A stretch of DNA of 64,000 nucleotides from contig NZ_JACJQL010000011.1 of the NCBI RefSeq assembly GCF_014696625.1, forward strand, positions 90,352-154,351. Direction: 5' to 3'. Positions 26,002 through 34,513 of the stretch are shown here, in pieces. The DNA is from Nostoc parmelioides FACHB-3921. GTDB lineage: Bacteria > Cyanobacteriota > Cyanobacteriia > Cyanobacteriales > Nostocaceae. Under the pieces are notes generated by a model. That model was not told the origin of the DNA. It worked only from the letters and a program-made list of their open reading frames with translations, and made no database searches. The translations under genes were made by a program, and so were the position numbers. The first letter of the stretch is position 1. Every line of letters begins with the position of its first letter.

Positions 26002-26856
26002 ATGAATTTCACACAAATTGGACAGGTAGCCCTTGCACTGTTAACTCAATTTGGGCTGAAAGTTTTAGGTGCGATCGCACTATGGATTGTTGCTCAAAAG
26101 CTGATTGAGTTTGCCATCAAGCTAGTGCGTCGTGGTTTACGCACCCAGAATATTGAGCCGACGCTCATTAACTACCTACTAAATATTGTTTCTGTCACAT
26201 TGAGAATTGTGCTGATTGTGGCAATTCTCGGTTTCTTTGGTATTGAAACTACCTCCTTTGCAGCATTGTTAGCAGCCGCAGGTGTAGCTATTGGTGCAGC
26301 TTGGGGTGGATTATTGGCGAACTTTGCCGCAGGTGCATTTTTAATTATTTTTCGCCCATTTAAGGTTGGTGACTTTATTACAGCCGCAGGGGTGACAGGT
26401 ACAGTTTCAGAAATCGGCCTATTCACCACAGATATCACTACTCCTGACAACGTGTTGACAATAGTCGCCAATAACAAAATATTCTCTGATAATATCCAGA
26501 ACTTTTCAGCTAATCCCTTCCGTCGCGTTGACTTGCTAGCGCAACTTCATCATGATGTTGATCATAATCAAGCGATCGCTCTTTTAAAAGCTAGAATTAG
26601 CCAGATTCCCAATGTGGTAGAAAATCCTGCACCAGATGTAGAAATTCTTACCTTTAATCTAGCAGGCCCCGTATTAGCAGTACGTCCCTATTGCAATAAC
26701 GACCATTACTGGCAAGTTTATTTTGATACGAATAAAGCCATACGCGAAACTTTTGGTGAAGCAGGTTATCCCATTCCTGAACAACGCTATGGTTTTAGTA
26801 TGCCACCCGAAAATGGTACTAGTTCTGTCATTACCTCATCGGCATTATCTTCATAA
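26002..26856 (+). CDS. MscS-family mechanosensitive ion channel (first of tandem pair)
   Basis: A 284-residue channel of the small-conductance mechanosensitive family, which opens on membrane tension to release solutes. Three hydrophobic helices lie in the first 120 residues; the third carries the Ala/Gly-rich pore helix A-A-A-G-V-A-I-G-A-A-W-G-G-L-L-A-N. The beta domain with F-R-P-F-K-V-G-D-F-I and G-T-V-x-E-I-G follows, then the cytoplasmic vestibule. The length equals E. coli MscS. A start AAGAAG tract precedes the ATG. It is followed by its own terminator, then by a paralogue. Confidence 0.92.
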   Translation: MNFTQIGQVALALLTQFGLKVLGAIALWIVAQKLIEFAIKLVRRGLRTQNIEPTLINYLLNIVSVTLRIVLIVAILGFFGIETTSFAALLAAAGVAIGAAWGGLLANFAAGAFLIIFRPFKVGDFITAAGVTGTVSEIGLFTTDITTPDNVLTIVANNKIFSDNIQNFSANPFRRVDLLAQLHHDVDHNQAIALLKARISQIPNVVENPAPDVEILTFNLAGPVLAVRPYCNNDHYWQVYFDTNKAIRETFGEAGYPIPEQRYGFSMPPENGTSSVITSSALSS

Positions 26857-26984
26857 CGTAATTACTGTATTTCTCTTCAATCCGAATAAGAATTATAGCG
26901 TTTCCTAGTTTGCTTAGTTACAAATTTATCCGCGTTTAATTATTGTCATTTGTACTTCACTAGGATAAGAAAAGCTATAACTAC

Positions 26985-27017
26985 AAGGTAGGTCATTCTC
27001 TGGCTTACCTTTTTTTG
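26985..27017 (+). terminator. Intrinsic terminator after first MscS gene
   Basis: AAGGTA (26985-26990) pairs with TACCTT (27006-27011), partly extended inside, followed by TTTTTT. It separates the two MscS genes transcriptionally. Confidence 0.6.
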
Positions 27018-27090
27018 TGCTTATATTCCCTCATTTCTCGTGTTTCAGCATTCATTATTAGAGACTTCCTGATAAAACAAGATTCAAAAT

Positions 27091-27155
27091 GTAGAGTGCG
27101 TCAGTATAAATGATTTTTCAGTATAGTTAGGTTCTATCGCACTGACTCACCCTAC
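27091..27155. repeat. Fold-back repeat, GTAGGGTG class (copy 3)
   Basis: GTAGAGTGCGTCAGT (27091-27105) and ACTGACTCACCCTAC (27141-27155) match at 13 of 15 paired positions. It shares flanking sequence with copy 2 at 21192-21256 and with the half copy at 29229. Confidence 0.7.
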
Positions 27156-27361
27156 CAAACCACCAATTTTGGACGATTGATTTTTTGGTGTTTCCTTAAC
27201 ACTTTTTCAGGGTAAAAAATAAAACCTAACTTAAGAAAGAGGTTAAGCCATCAACTAATTCTCACTATTATGGCAAGCTGCAAAAATTTAATAACTTTTC
27301 GTCAGCATATAGCGTTAAATTACCGTTCTTTTCAAAAAGCATCAAAAATAGATAAATTATT

Positions 27362-28222
27362 ATGAATGTAGCTGAAATTAGTCAAGTTGCTCTACCTTTG
27401 TTAACACAGTTTGGACTGAGAGTTTTAGGAGCGATCGCTCTTTGGATTATTGCTCAATGGTTGATTGATTTTGGCTTAAAACTACTGCGCCGTGCTTTTC
27501 GCAATAAACACATTGAGCCTACACTAGTTAACTATATTGTGAATATAGTTAATGTAATTCTGAAAATTGTTTTAATCGTAGCAATTCTTGGCTTTTTCGG
27601 CATAGAAACTACTTCTTTTGCAGCATTACTAGCGGCGGCTGGTATAGCCATTGGTGCGGCTTGGAGTGGTCTTTTGGCAAACTTCGCGGCTGGTGCTTTT
27701 TTAATTATTTTTCGCCCATTTATGGTTGGTGATACTATTCAAGCAGCAGGAGTTACAGGAACAGTAGAAGAAATTGGACTGTTTACCACAACTATCAATA
27801 CACTCGATAATGTAAGGACAATTATTGGTAATAATAAAATATTTGCTGATAATATCCAGAATTTTTCTGCCAATCCTTACCGTCGTGTTGACTTACAAGC
27901 ACAACTGCATCATGCAGTTGATCCTGCGGATGCAATTGGGCGTTTAAAAGAGAGAATTAGCCAAATTCCTCATGTATTAAACAATCCTGCACCAGATGTA
28001 GAAATATTGGAATTCAATTTAGCAGGGCCAGTATTAGCAGTGCGTCCTTATTGCCATAATGAAAATTACTGGCAAGTTTATTTTGATACAAATAAAATCA
28101 TAAAAGAGACTTTTGGTCAAGCTGGTTATCCAATTCCCGAACAACGCTATATGTTTAGCGGACAATCACCCGATGGAACATCAGCTAATGTTGTGCAACG
28201 GACATCCTTAGGAAAAGGCTAG
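27362..28222 (+). CDS. MscS-family mechanosensitive ion channel (second of tandem pair)
   Basis: A 286-residue paralogue of the protein encoded at 26002. An ungapped hand comparison of the first 250 residues shows 196 identical (78%), with the pore helix, F-R-P-F and G-T-V-E-E-I-G motifs unchanged and most changes in helix 1, the lateral domain and the C-terminal tail. This points to a local tandem duplication. Each copy has its own leader and terminator, so the two can be regulated separately. Confidence 0.92.
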   Translation: MNVAEISQVALPLLTQFGLRVLGAIALWIIAQWLIDFGLKLLRRAFRNKHIEPTLVNYIVNIVNVILKIVLIVAILGFFGIETTSFAALLAAAGIAIGAAWSGLLANFAAGAFLIIFRPFMVGDTIQAAGVTGTVEEIGLFTTTINTLDNVRTIIGNNKIFADNIQNFSANPYRRVDLQAQLHHAVDPADAIGRLKERISQIPHVLNNPAPDVEILEFNLAGPVLAVRPYCHNENYWQVYFDTNKIIKETFGQAGYPIPEQRYMFSGQSPDGTSANVVQRTSLGKG

Positions 28223-28242
28223 AACTTAGATATGCGATAATA

Positions 28243-28280
28243 AAGACATATCTCAATTTACTAGATATGTCTTCTTTTTC
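28243..28280 (+). terminator. Intrinsic terminator after second MscS gene
   Basis: AAGACATATCT (28243-28253) pairs perfectly with AGATATGTCTT (28263-28273) around a nine-base loop, followed by CTTTTTCTTG. The possible ATG of the next small ORF (28267) lies inside the right arm. Confidence 0.8.
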
Positions 28281-28467
28281 TTGCGCTAGTTGTGCCGTTG
28301 TCCTGAATCAACAACAGATGCAAAATACTTCTCATCAACACCAAGGTGAGGATACTTCTATTGACCATAGCAAGAGTGTAGGTAAAACTTGCACTGTGGT
28401 GGAGAATGGTAGGGTTGTAGTGAAAATATTACAGCCACAAACTGATGAGACTGCTGATGATGCTTAG
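28267..28467 (+). CDS. Small hypothetical protein upstream of higBA
   Basis: A 66-codon open frame. The first ATG (28267) lies inside the right arm of a strong terminator, so the more usable start may be the ATG at 28318, giving 49 residues (M-Q-N-T-S-H-Q-H-Q). The longer form begins with C-A-S-C. The product is polar and I recognise no family. It ends 24 bp before higB and could be cotranscribed with it. It may not be a real gene. Confidence 0.35.
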   Translation: MSSFSCASCAVVLNQQQMQNTSHQHQGEDTSIDHSKSVGKTCTVVENGRVVVKILQPQTDETADDA

Positions 28468-28491
28468 TTTTATCTCATCCTGTTTTGAATA

Positions 28492-28791
28492 ATGTACGTC
28501 ATCAGTCGTAAAAAGCTTAGAGAATTTTGTCAAGCACACACTGATTCTTGTGAAGCGTTTGATGATTTCTATATAACTGCTAGTAAAGCTAACTGGGGAA
28601 ATCTGCTAGAGGTTCAGACTGTTTATCCTAAAGCTGAGGCTGTAGGTAACTTTACAGTATTCAATATAAAAGGTAATAAATACCGATTAATTACCAGTAT
28701 TAACTATGAACAACAGGTTATTTATATTAAGTATGCTTTAACTCATGCGGAATATGACAAAGACAAATGGAAAGACGACCCTTACTTTTAA
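28492..28791 (+). CDS. higB: HigB-type toxin (mRNA interferase)
   Basis: A 99-residue protein starting M-Y-V-I-S-R-K-K-L-R-E-F, with V-G-N-F-T-V-F-N-I-K-G-N-K-Y-R-L-I and I-K-Y-A-L-T-H-A-E-Y-D-K-x-K-W, the pattern of the HigB toxin family (PF09907, RelE-like fold). These toxins cleave mRNA on the ribosome. The gene order toxin-then-antitoxin and its overlap with the next gene are characteristic of hig modules. The region is AT-rich compared with its housekeeping neighbours, which fits horizontal acquisition. Confidence 0.88.
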   Translation: MYVISRKKLREFCQAHTDSCEAFDDFYITASKANWGNLLEVQTVYPKAEAVGNFTVFNIKGNKYRLITSINYEQQVIYIKYALTHAEYDKDKWKDDPYF

Positions 28792-29176
28792 TTCAGCAGT
28801 ATATAGTCAATTACTATCTGAATATCAACCACGAATTATCAAAACCGAAGCTGAAAATGATAAATTTTTAGAAGTAGTTCAAGAATTACTAGCTCGTCCT
28901 CAAATTTCTCCTGAAGAAAATGCTTTATTGGAGCTATTAGTAAGGCTAATTGAAGATTTTGAAGATAGATATTATCAAATAAATACGTCAAATCCTCAGT
29001 CAAGACTTGTACATTTGATGGAAGCTAGAAGCTTAACAGAAGCTAACTTAATAGCCGTTTTAGGTTCTGATGATATTGTAGGAAAATTTCTAAGTGATAA
29101 GATAGAACTCACTCATGAACAAGCAGAAGCTCTAGGAAAGTTTTTTCATGTTGATGCAGGTTTATTTAGTGTATAG
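28745..29176 (+). CDS. higA: HigA-type antitoxin
   Basis: A protein of up to 143 residues overlapping the end of higB by 47 bp. Its C-terminal half is a Cro/C1-like helix-turn-helix region: L-V-H-L-M-E-A-R-S-L-T-E-A-N-L-I-A-V-L, then L-T-H-E-Q-A-E-A-L-G-K-F-F. This organisation (an extended N-terminus then an HTH) is usual for cyanobacterial HigA partners. It would bind HigB and repress the operon. The ATG at 28754, three codons in, is an equally possible start; neither has a good Shine-Dalgarno. Confidence 0.85.
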   Translation: MRNMTKTNGKTTLTFNSAVYSQLLSEYQPRIIKTEAENDKFLEVVQELLARPQISPEENALLELLVRLIEDFEDRYYQINTSNPQSRLVHLMEARSLTEANLIAVLGSDDIVGKFLSDKIELTHEQAEALGKFFHVDAGLFSV

Positions 29177-29308
29177 TATTTTTAAAAATTTAAATTAAGC
29201 GACTTACAGACAAAAAATTATCCAAAATGTAGGGTGTAACAATTGGCAAACAGATAAATATGCGATCGCATAAAATCAAGTTTTCTTATGTTGACGCAGG
29301 TTTATTTA
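29148..29308. repeat. Duplicated end of higA with a half fold-back repeat
   Basis: The 21 bases at 29148-29168 near the end of higA recur at 29288-29308 with one change, 140 bp downstream. Between them lies GTAGGGTG (29229-29236) with the same left flank as copy 3 of the fold-back family, and a HIP1 site (29264-29271). Confidence 0.6.
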
Positions 29309-29457
29309 TTCTAAAGTAGTAAATTATACTAAAACTTTATTCCTCTGGTTTCTTAAGTACTTTTACTAGACTTTATGTAAGAGATATTGCTAACATACTA
29401 TTTTTACGATATACTTTTGCGAGTATGATTGTATACAAAAAATAAAGCCATACATAA

Positions 29458-31032
29458 ATGGTAAAAGATAGCCCAAAAGTTAGCTTAGATGCACTAATAC
29501 CTAGAGAAGCGTTTGAAGTTGAAGATCAGCAAGCTCAAACTAGTGCGTATAATATTGACAAAATACCAATTAACAATTTAAGGCAAAACGACTTTTTCTA
29601 TCCATTTTTGCGAAAGCCTGATTTCCAAAGAGAAACTAATGAATGGGATGCTCAAAGAATCTGCGATTTTATCGAAAGTTTTTTAGATGGTGATTTAATA
29701 CCAGCCATTATTCTTTGGAGAAGTAATAGCGGATACTTTTTCGTAATTGATGGTTCACATCGGTTAAGTGCATTGATAGCTTGGCTCAACGATGATTATG
29801 GTGATGGGAAGATTTCAAATAAATTTTATGATGGATATATTACAAACGAGCAAAAAAATGCTGCAATAGCAGCTAGAAAGCTAATTAAGGATAGAATAGG
29901 ATCATACGAGGATTATAATAAGTTATTAATGCAAGGTAGAGATGCAATAGATACGAAAACTCGTGGCAGAATAATAAATTTGGGGAGTTTAGGTATTCAA
30001 GTTCAATGGGTTGGTGGTAACGCATCTAAAGCTGCAAATTCATTTTTTTTAATTAATCAGAAAGCAGCACCCATAAGCCCAACTGAAATGCGCTTATTAA
30101 AGGCTAGGAAAAAGGCTAATGGTGTTGCTTCTCGTGCAATTATGAGAAGCGGTAATGGTCATAAATATTGGTCAGATTTTTCACAGGAAAAACAAAAGAA
30201 AATTGAAGAATTAGCTCAAGAAATACATCAAATTATATTTGAACCTAAACTTGAAAACCCTATAAAAACTACAGATGTTCCATTAGTAGGAAATATATCA
30301 ACTTTTCAAAAGAACGAACTTATCCTGGAATTTGTCAATATAGTTAATGATATAGAAGCAGAAAAAGAACTAGATTTAGAGGATGATTCAACAGGAGATA
30401 AAACAATAAAATTTTTAATAAATTGCCGGAAAATAGCACGAAGAATCAATTCTAATCATCCCTCCTCCCTTGGATTGCATCCGCTTATATATTTCTACAC
30501 TCGTGATGGTCGGTATAGAGTAGGTTCCTTTTATGGTGCTGTCAGTTTGATATTGCATTTAGAAAAAACTAAATCTTATGATAAGTTTATAAAATGCCGA
30601 AAGAATTTTGAGTTGTTAATCTGGCAGCACGATGATATTGTTCCTCAGATTGTCAGTAAAAGTAGCGTAGTCAAAGCACGAGCAAAAGTTAAAGATTTTT
30701 ATTTAGCAATCATTGAAAAGCTAACGCAAGACGTAGAGAAAAAAAATATTGTAAAGGACATTATAGTTGAGGGAAACTTTGGTTCCATAAAAACAAAGCC
30801 AAAAGTTAACCCAACTGATAATCAAAATAAAACTTTTTCACGGGAAACTAAAGCCGCGACTTTTATTAGAGATGCTTTACCTAAAGTTATAAGATGTAAA
30901 ATTTGTGGAGGCTATCTTCACAGTAACTCTATATCTATAGATCACAAAATCAGAAAAGAAGATGGTGGCTTAGGAAAATTAGACAATGCACAGTTGACTC
31001 ATCCATATTGCAATACAACATTTAAAAACTAA
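29458..31032 (+). CDS. DUF262-like N-terminal domain plus HNH endonuclease
   Basis: A 524-residue soluble protein. The N-terminal part has P-D-F-Q-R, W-D-A-Q-R-I and FVIDGSHRLSAL (96-106), the ParB/Srx-like motif of DUF262 proteins such as the GmrS half of GmrSD and other anti-phage nucleases. The C-terminus (480-524) is a complete HNH/zinc motif: C480-x2-C483, D495-H496, then D-N-A-Q-L, and H515-P-Y-C518-N519. The middle (about 130-470) is unassigned and helical. A DNA- or nucleotide-dependent nuclease in phage defence is inferred from the domain pair and from the adjacent HigBA. The gene is AT-rich and has no HIP1 site. It stands alone, with no methylase beside it. Confidence 0.7.
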   Translation: MVKDSPKVSLDALIPREAFEVEDQQAQTSAYNIDKIPINNLRQNDFFYPFLRKPDFQRETNEWDAQRICDFIESFLDGDLIPAIILWRSNSGYFFVIDGSHRLSALIAWLNDDYGDGKISNKFYDGYITNEQKNAAIAARKLIKDRIGSYEDYNKLLMQGRDAIDTKTRGRIINLGSLGIQVQWVGGNASKAANSFFLINQKAAPISPTEMRLLKARKKANGVASRAIMRSGNGHKYWSDFSQEKQKKIEELAQEIHQIIFEPKLENPIKTTDVPLVGNISTFQKNELILEFVNIVNDIEAEKELDLEDDSTGDKTIKFLINCRKIARRINSNHPSSLGLHPLIYFYTRDGRYRVGSFYGAVSLILHLEKTKSYDKFIKCRKNFELLIWQHDDIVPQIVSKSSVVKARAKVKDFYLAIIEKLTQDVEKKNIVKDIIVEGNFGSIKTKPKVNPTDNQNKTFSRETKAATFIRDALPKVIRCKICGGYLHSNSISIDHKIRKEDGGLGKLDNAQLTHPYCNTTFKN

Positions 31033-31105
31033 GTAATCTCAAACCTAATTAAAAAGTCTACAAATAGAATACTTTTTTTCATCGTGTAGAGCATAGATAG
31101 AGAAA

Positions 31106-34003
31106 CTATGATCTCATTGCCGGATATTGTTGCAATACCTGCTGTAAATATTGACCAGTATAAGACCGGGGATTTTTAGCAACTTCCTCAGGTGTCCCGA
31201 CTGCAATAATTTCTCCCCCTTTGTCGCCACCTTCTGGCCCTAAATCAATCACCCAATCAGCACAGCGAATTACATCTAAGTTGTGTTCGATTACCAAAAT
31301 TGAGTTACCTTTATCGACCAATCTTTGCAACACATCAAGTAATTTGTGAACATCATAAAAAGATAAGCCGGTGGTGGGTTCATCGATTAAATACAGGGTC
31401 TTACCTGTAGCGCGGCGAGATAATTCTGTGGCTAATTTTACCCTTTGCGCTTCGCCACCAGATAAAGTAGTTGCAGGCTGTCCCAGTCGGACGTAACCCA
31501 AGCCAACATCAACTAAAGTTTGCAGCCTTGTAGCAGCTTTGGGGATGTTTTGGAAGAAATCTAAACTCTCCTCAACAGTCATGTTGAGAACATCGGAAAT
31601 AGATTTATCTTTATATTTCACTTGCAACGTTTCGCGGTTGTATCTTGCACCTTTGCAAATTTCGCACTGTACATAAACATCAGGTAAAAAGTTCATTTCA
31701 ATGACATTTACACCCTGTCCACTACAGGCTTCACAACGTCCACCTTTAACGTTGAAAGAAAATTGTCCCGGTTTGTAACCTCTGGCTTTTGCTTCTACTG
31801 TCTGTGAAAATACGTCCCGAATTACGTCAAAAACCCCTGTGTAGGTTGCGGGGTTAGAACGTGGTGTACGTCCGATGGGTGATTGGTCAATGACGATCGC
31901 TTTATCAACTGCACTCAAACCCTGAATTTTCTCTAACTCTTTGGGTAAAGGAACTTTTTTAGTTAGATGATGTTGTAGCGATGGGTAAAGTAATTCGTTG
32001 ATTAAAGTCGATTTACCAGAACCAGAAACACCAGTAACTGCTACAAGTTTACCTAAAGGAATTTCTACATCGATATTTCTTAAATTATTACGATGGGCAT
32101 TTTTAATAGTTAAACTACGACCATTTCCTTCACGGCGTTCTCCTGGTGTATTAATGACTTTACGTCCTGACAAATATGCACCAGTCAGAGACTCTTCTGC
32201 TGTTAATAAGGCTTGCAAATCGCCTTGAGAAATAATATTACCGCCGTGGATACCTGCACCTGGCCCAATATCAACTAGATAGTCGGCGGCACGGATTGTT
32301 TCTTCATCGTGTTCCACTACAATTAAGGTATTACCTAAATCTCTTAATTTAGTTAAAGTTTTGAGTAATCTAGCGTTATCTCTTTGGTGTAAACCGATGC
32401 TTGGTTCATCTAAAACGTAGAGAACACCTGTTAAGCCAGAGCCAATTTGTGTAGCGAGGCGAATGCGTTGGGCTTCACCACCAGAGAGGGTCATGGCTGC
32501 ACGGTCTAGGGTAAGATAATCTAAGCCGACATCTAACAAGAATTGTAATCTAGCTTTAACTTCTCGCAGTACTAAATCAGCAATTTGCATCTGCCGATCG
32601 CTTAATTTTAATTGTTCTATTCTCTCTCGACAATCCCGAATCGAAACACCAGTTAAATCTAAGATATTATATTGTCCCAACTTCACCGCCAAGGCTTCTG
32701 GTTTTAAACGTTTGCCGTGACAAACTTCACATGGTTGGTCAATTAAATACTGCTCTAGTTTCTGCTTAATTAATTCGGAACCGCCTTCATATTGGCGTTG
32801 TAAAATTGGCAATACACCTTTAAAACTTGGGGTCTTCGGATTGTCTTTACCTTCCTGCTTCTCCCCATACAAAATAATTTGCTGTTGTTCTGAGGTGAGT
32901 TTATGCCAATTTATTTGCAACTCAAAATTGTGAGTTTGTCCTAAACTATATAGTAGTTCCAAGTAATAGGAATTTTCTTTTTCTGACCAAGGAGCGATCG
33001 CCGCATATACTGGAGCTTCAGGGTCAGGTACGACCAATTCTGGCGAAAATCGTCTTAAAGTGCCAAGACCGTGACAGTTGGGACAAGCGCCATAAGGGGA
33101 GTTAAAGGAGAACAAGCGCGGTGATAACTCCTCCATAACTGCACCATGTTCAGGACAGGCAAAGTTTTCTGAAAATACTAATTCTTCATCGTCAGTTGTC
33201 TCTTGTCCATCGTCTGTTGTGGAAGAATTACTGATCAATATGTTGGCAATACCACCGGCTTGTTTGAGACACGTAGACAGGGAATCTACCAAACGTTCTT
33301 GAATACCGTCTTTTTTTACCAGTCGGTCAATGACAACTTCAATGGTATGAGTAATATTTTTATCTAACTCAATCGAGTCAGACAGTTCGCGGACTTCGCC
33401 ATCAACCCGCACCCGGACAAAGCCTTGGGAAGCCAAACTAGATAATAATTTGCGGTGAGTTCCTTTTTTACCCCTGACCACAGGCGCGAGAATTTGGAAG
33501 CGAGTCCGGTCTGGTAGTTCCATAATCCTATCAACCATCTCATCAATGGTTTGGGGTGCAATACAGCGATCGCATATGGGACAATGGGGTTCACCAGCTC
33601 GACCAAACAACAGTCGCAAATAGTCGTAAATTTCTGTCACCGTCCCCACAGTAGAACGGGGGTTGTGAGATGTAGATTTTTGGTCAATAGAAATCGCCGG
33701 GCTTAAACCTTCGATGGCTTCCACATCCGGTTTATCTAATTGTCCTAAAAATTGTCTGGCGTAAGCACTGAGAGATTCCACATAGCGTCGTTGACCTTCT
33801 GCGAAGATGGTATCAAACGCCAAAGAAGATTTACCCGAACCTGATACACCAGTAAACACGATCAGGCGATCGCGTGGCAATTCCAAGTCAATATTCTTCA
33901 GATTATGCTGTCGCGCACCCCGAATCCTAATGGTATTCTGGCTGTTGTGATTGGCGTAGGGAAGATGTCCATTCAGGGATGCGGCTAGCTTATTATCTGA
34001 CAT
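31106..34003 (-). CDS. uvrA: UvrABC excinuclease subunit A
   Basis: A 965-residue tandem ABC ATPase that finds bulky DNA damage and loads UvrB. Both halves are complete: Walker A motifs GVSGSGKSSLAFDT (about 52-65) and GVSGSGKSTLINE, two LSGGEAQR signatures and two Walker B segments (V-L-D-E-P-S and L-I-D-E-P-T). Zinc-binding cysteines appear in CPNCHGLG and in C-E-A-C ... C-E-I-C. Length is slightly above the family's 940, with a loop of about 20 Asp/Glu/Thr residues near 265-280. It converges with the DUF262-HNH gene. Confidence 0.97.
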   Translation of the reverse strand: MSDNKLAASLNGHLPYANHNSQNTIRIRGARQHNLKNIDLELPRDRLIVFTGVSGSGKSSLAFDTIFAEGQRRYVESLSAYARQFLGQLDKPDVEAIEGLSPAISIDQKSTSHNPRSTVGTVTEIYDYLRLLFGRAGEPHCPICDRCIAPQTIDEMVDRIMELPDRTRFQILAPVVRGKKGTHRKLLSSLASQGFVRVRVDGEVRELSDSIELDKNITHTIEVVIDRLVKKDGIQERLVDSLSTCLKQAGGIANILISNSSTTDDGQETTDDEELVFSENFACPEHGAVMEELSPRLFSFNSPYGACPNCHGLGTLRRFSPELVVPDPEAPVYAAIAPWSEKENSYYLELLYSLGQTHNFELQINWHKLTSEQQQIILYGEKQEGKDNPKTPSFKGVLPILQRQYEGGSELIKQKLEQYLIDQPCEVCHGKRLKPEALAVKLGQYNILDLTGVSIRDCRERIEQLKLSDRQMQIADLVLREVKARLQFLLDVGLDYLTLDRAAMTLSGGEAQRIRLATQIGSGLTGVLYVLDEPSIGLHQRDNARLLKTLTKLRDLGNTLIVVEHDEETIRAADYLVDIGPGAGIHGGNIISQGDLQALLTAEESLTGAYLSGRKVINTPGERREGNGRSLTIKNAHRNNLRNIDVEIPLGKLVAVTGVSGSGKSTLINELLYPSLQHHLTKKVPLPKELEKIQGLSAVDKAIVIDQSPIGRTPRSNPATYTGVFDVIRDVFSQTVEAKARGYKPGQFSFNVKGGRCEACSGQGVNVIEMNFLPDVYVQCEICKGARYNRETLQVKYKDKSISDVLNMTVEESLDFFQNIPKAATRLQTLVDVGLGYVRLGQPATTLSGGEAQRVKLATELSRRATGKTLYLIDEPTTGLSFYDVHKLLDVLQRLVDKGNSILVIEHNLDVIRCADWVIDLGPEGGDKGGEIIAVGTPEEVAKNPRSYTGQYLQQVLQQYPAMRS

Positions 34004-34292
34004 ATCGACAGGGTGATAGAGTGAGGCAGCGTGAAACAGTTTTTAATAATACTATTTTTACTATGGTTATAGTAGAACAATAGTACTGTTTTAAGTAGAG
34101 ATTTCCCAATATTTCTGGGATTGATGGTATGAGAATTTTGGCTTTGCAAGGTTATGAGGGCGTAATGGTAGGCAGGATAATGCTGTACCCTAATGGTTGC
34201 AAAATAGGTTTAACTAGAAAGCAGGTTGTCCAAGCTTGAGGGTTAGCTGTCGAACAAGTATCATTCCTGGCTCCAGAATAACTGCTTCATCT

Positions 34293-34493
34293 TCACCGAA
34301 ACAACGGTCTTAGCACTTGATACAGAAGGACTACCACTATTGGCACAATAATCGGGATTAACACTATCAGTCCCCATTTATCAAAGCGCAGTTTTTGACC
34401 TTCCGACTTCACAACAGCAATTAGACCAACTGCGCCTATGAGTATCCAAATACAGCCGAAAGCTATAAAAATGGTAAATGCTGAGTCTTGCAT
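34293..34493 (-). CDS. Small two-TM membrane protein
   Basis: A 66-residue protein almost entirely made of two hydrophobic helices (about 7-27 and 41-61) joined by a charged loop (K-S-E-G-Q-K-L-R-F-D-K). I do not recognise a family. It ends upstream of, and in the same direction as, the HAD hydrolase gene, whose start lies beyond it; the stop of the HAD gene at 34514 is 20 bp before this gene's start, so the two are probably cotranscribed. Confidence 0.55.
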   Translation of the reverse strand: MQDSAFTIFIAFGCIWILIGAVGLIAVVKSEGQKLRFDKWGLIVLIPIIVPIVVVLLYQVLRPLFR

Positions 34494-34513
34494 AATTTGG
34501 TAATTGGTAATCC

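Larger units (their letters stand above)
26857..27361. other. Intergenic region between the two MscS genes
   Basis: These 505 bp hold the terminator at 26985, the fold-back repeat at 27091-27155 and an AT-rich stretch likely to carry the promoter of the second MscS gene. No gene is visible. Confidence 0.5.

Noticed and set aside
34129..34239. A 36-codon frame between uvrA and the small membrane-protein gene
   Set aside because: No ribosome site or family resemblance; the length is easily reached by chance.
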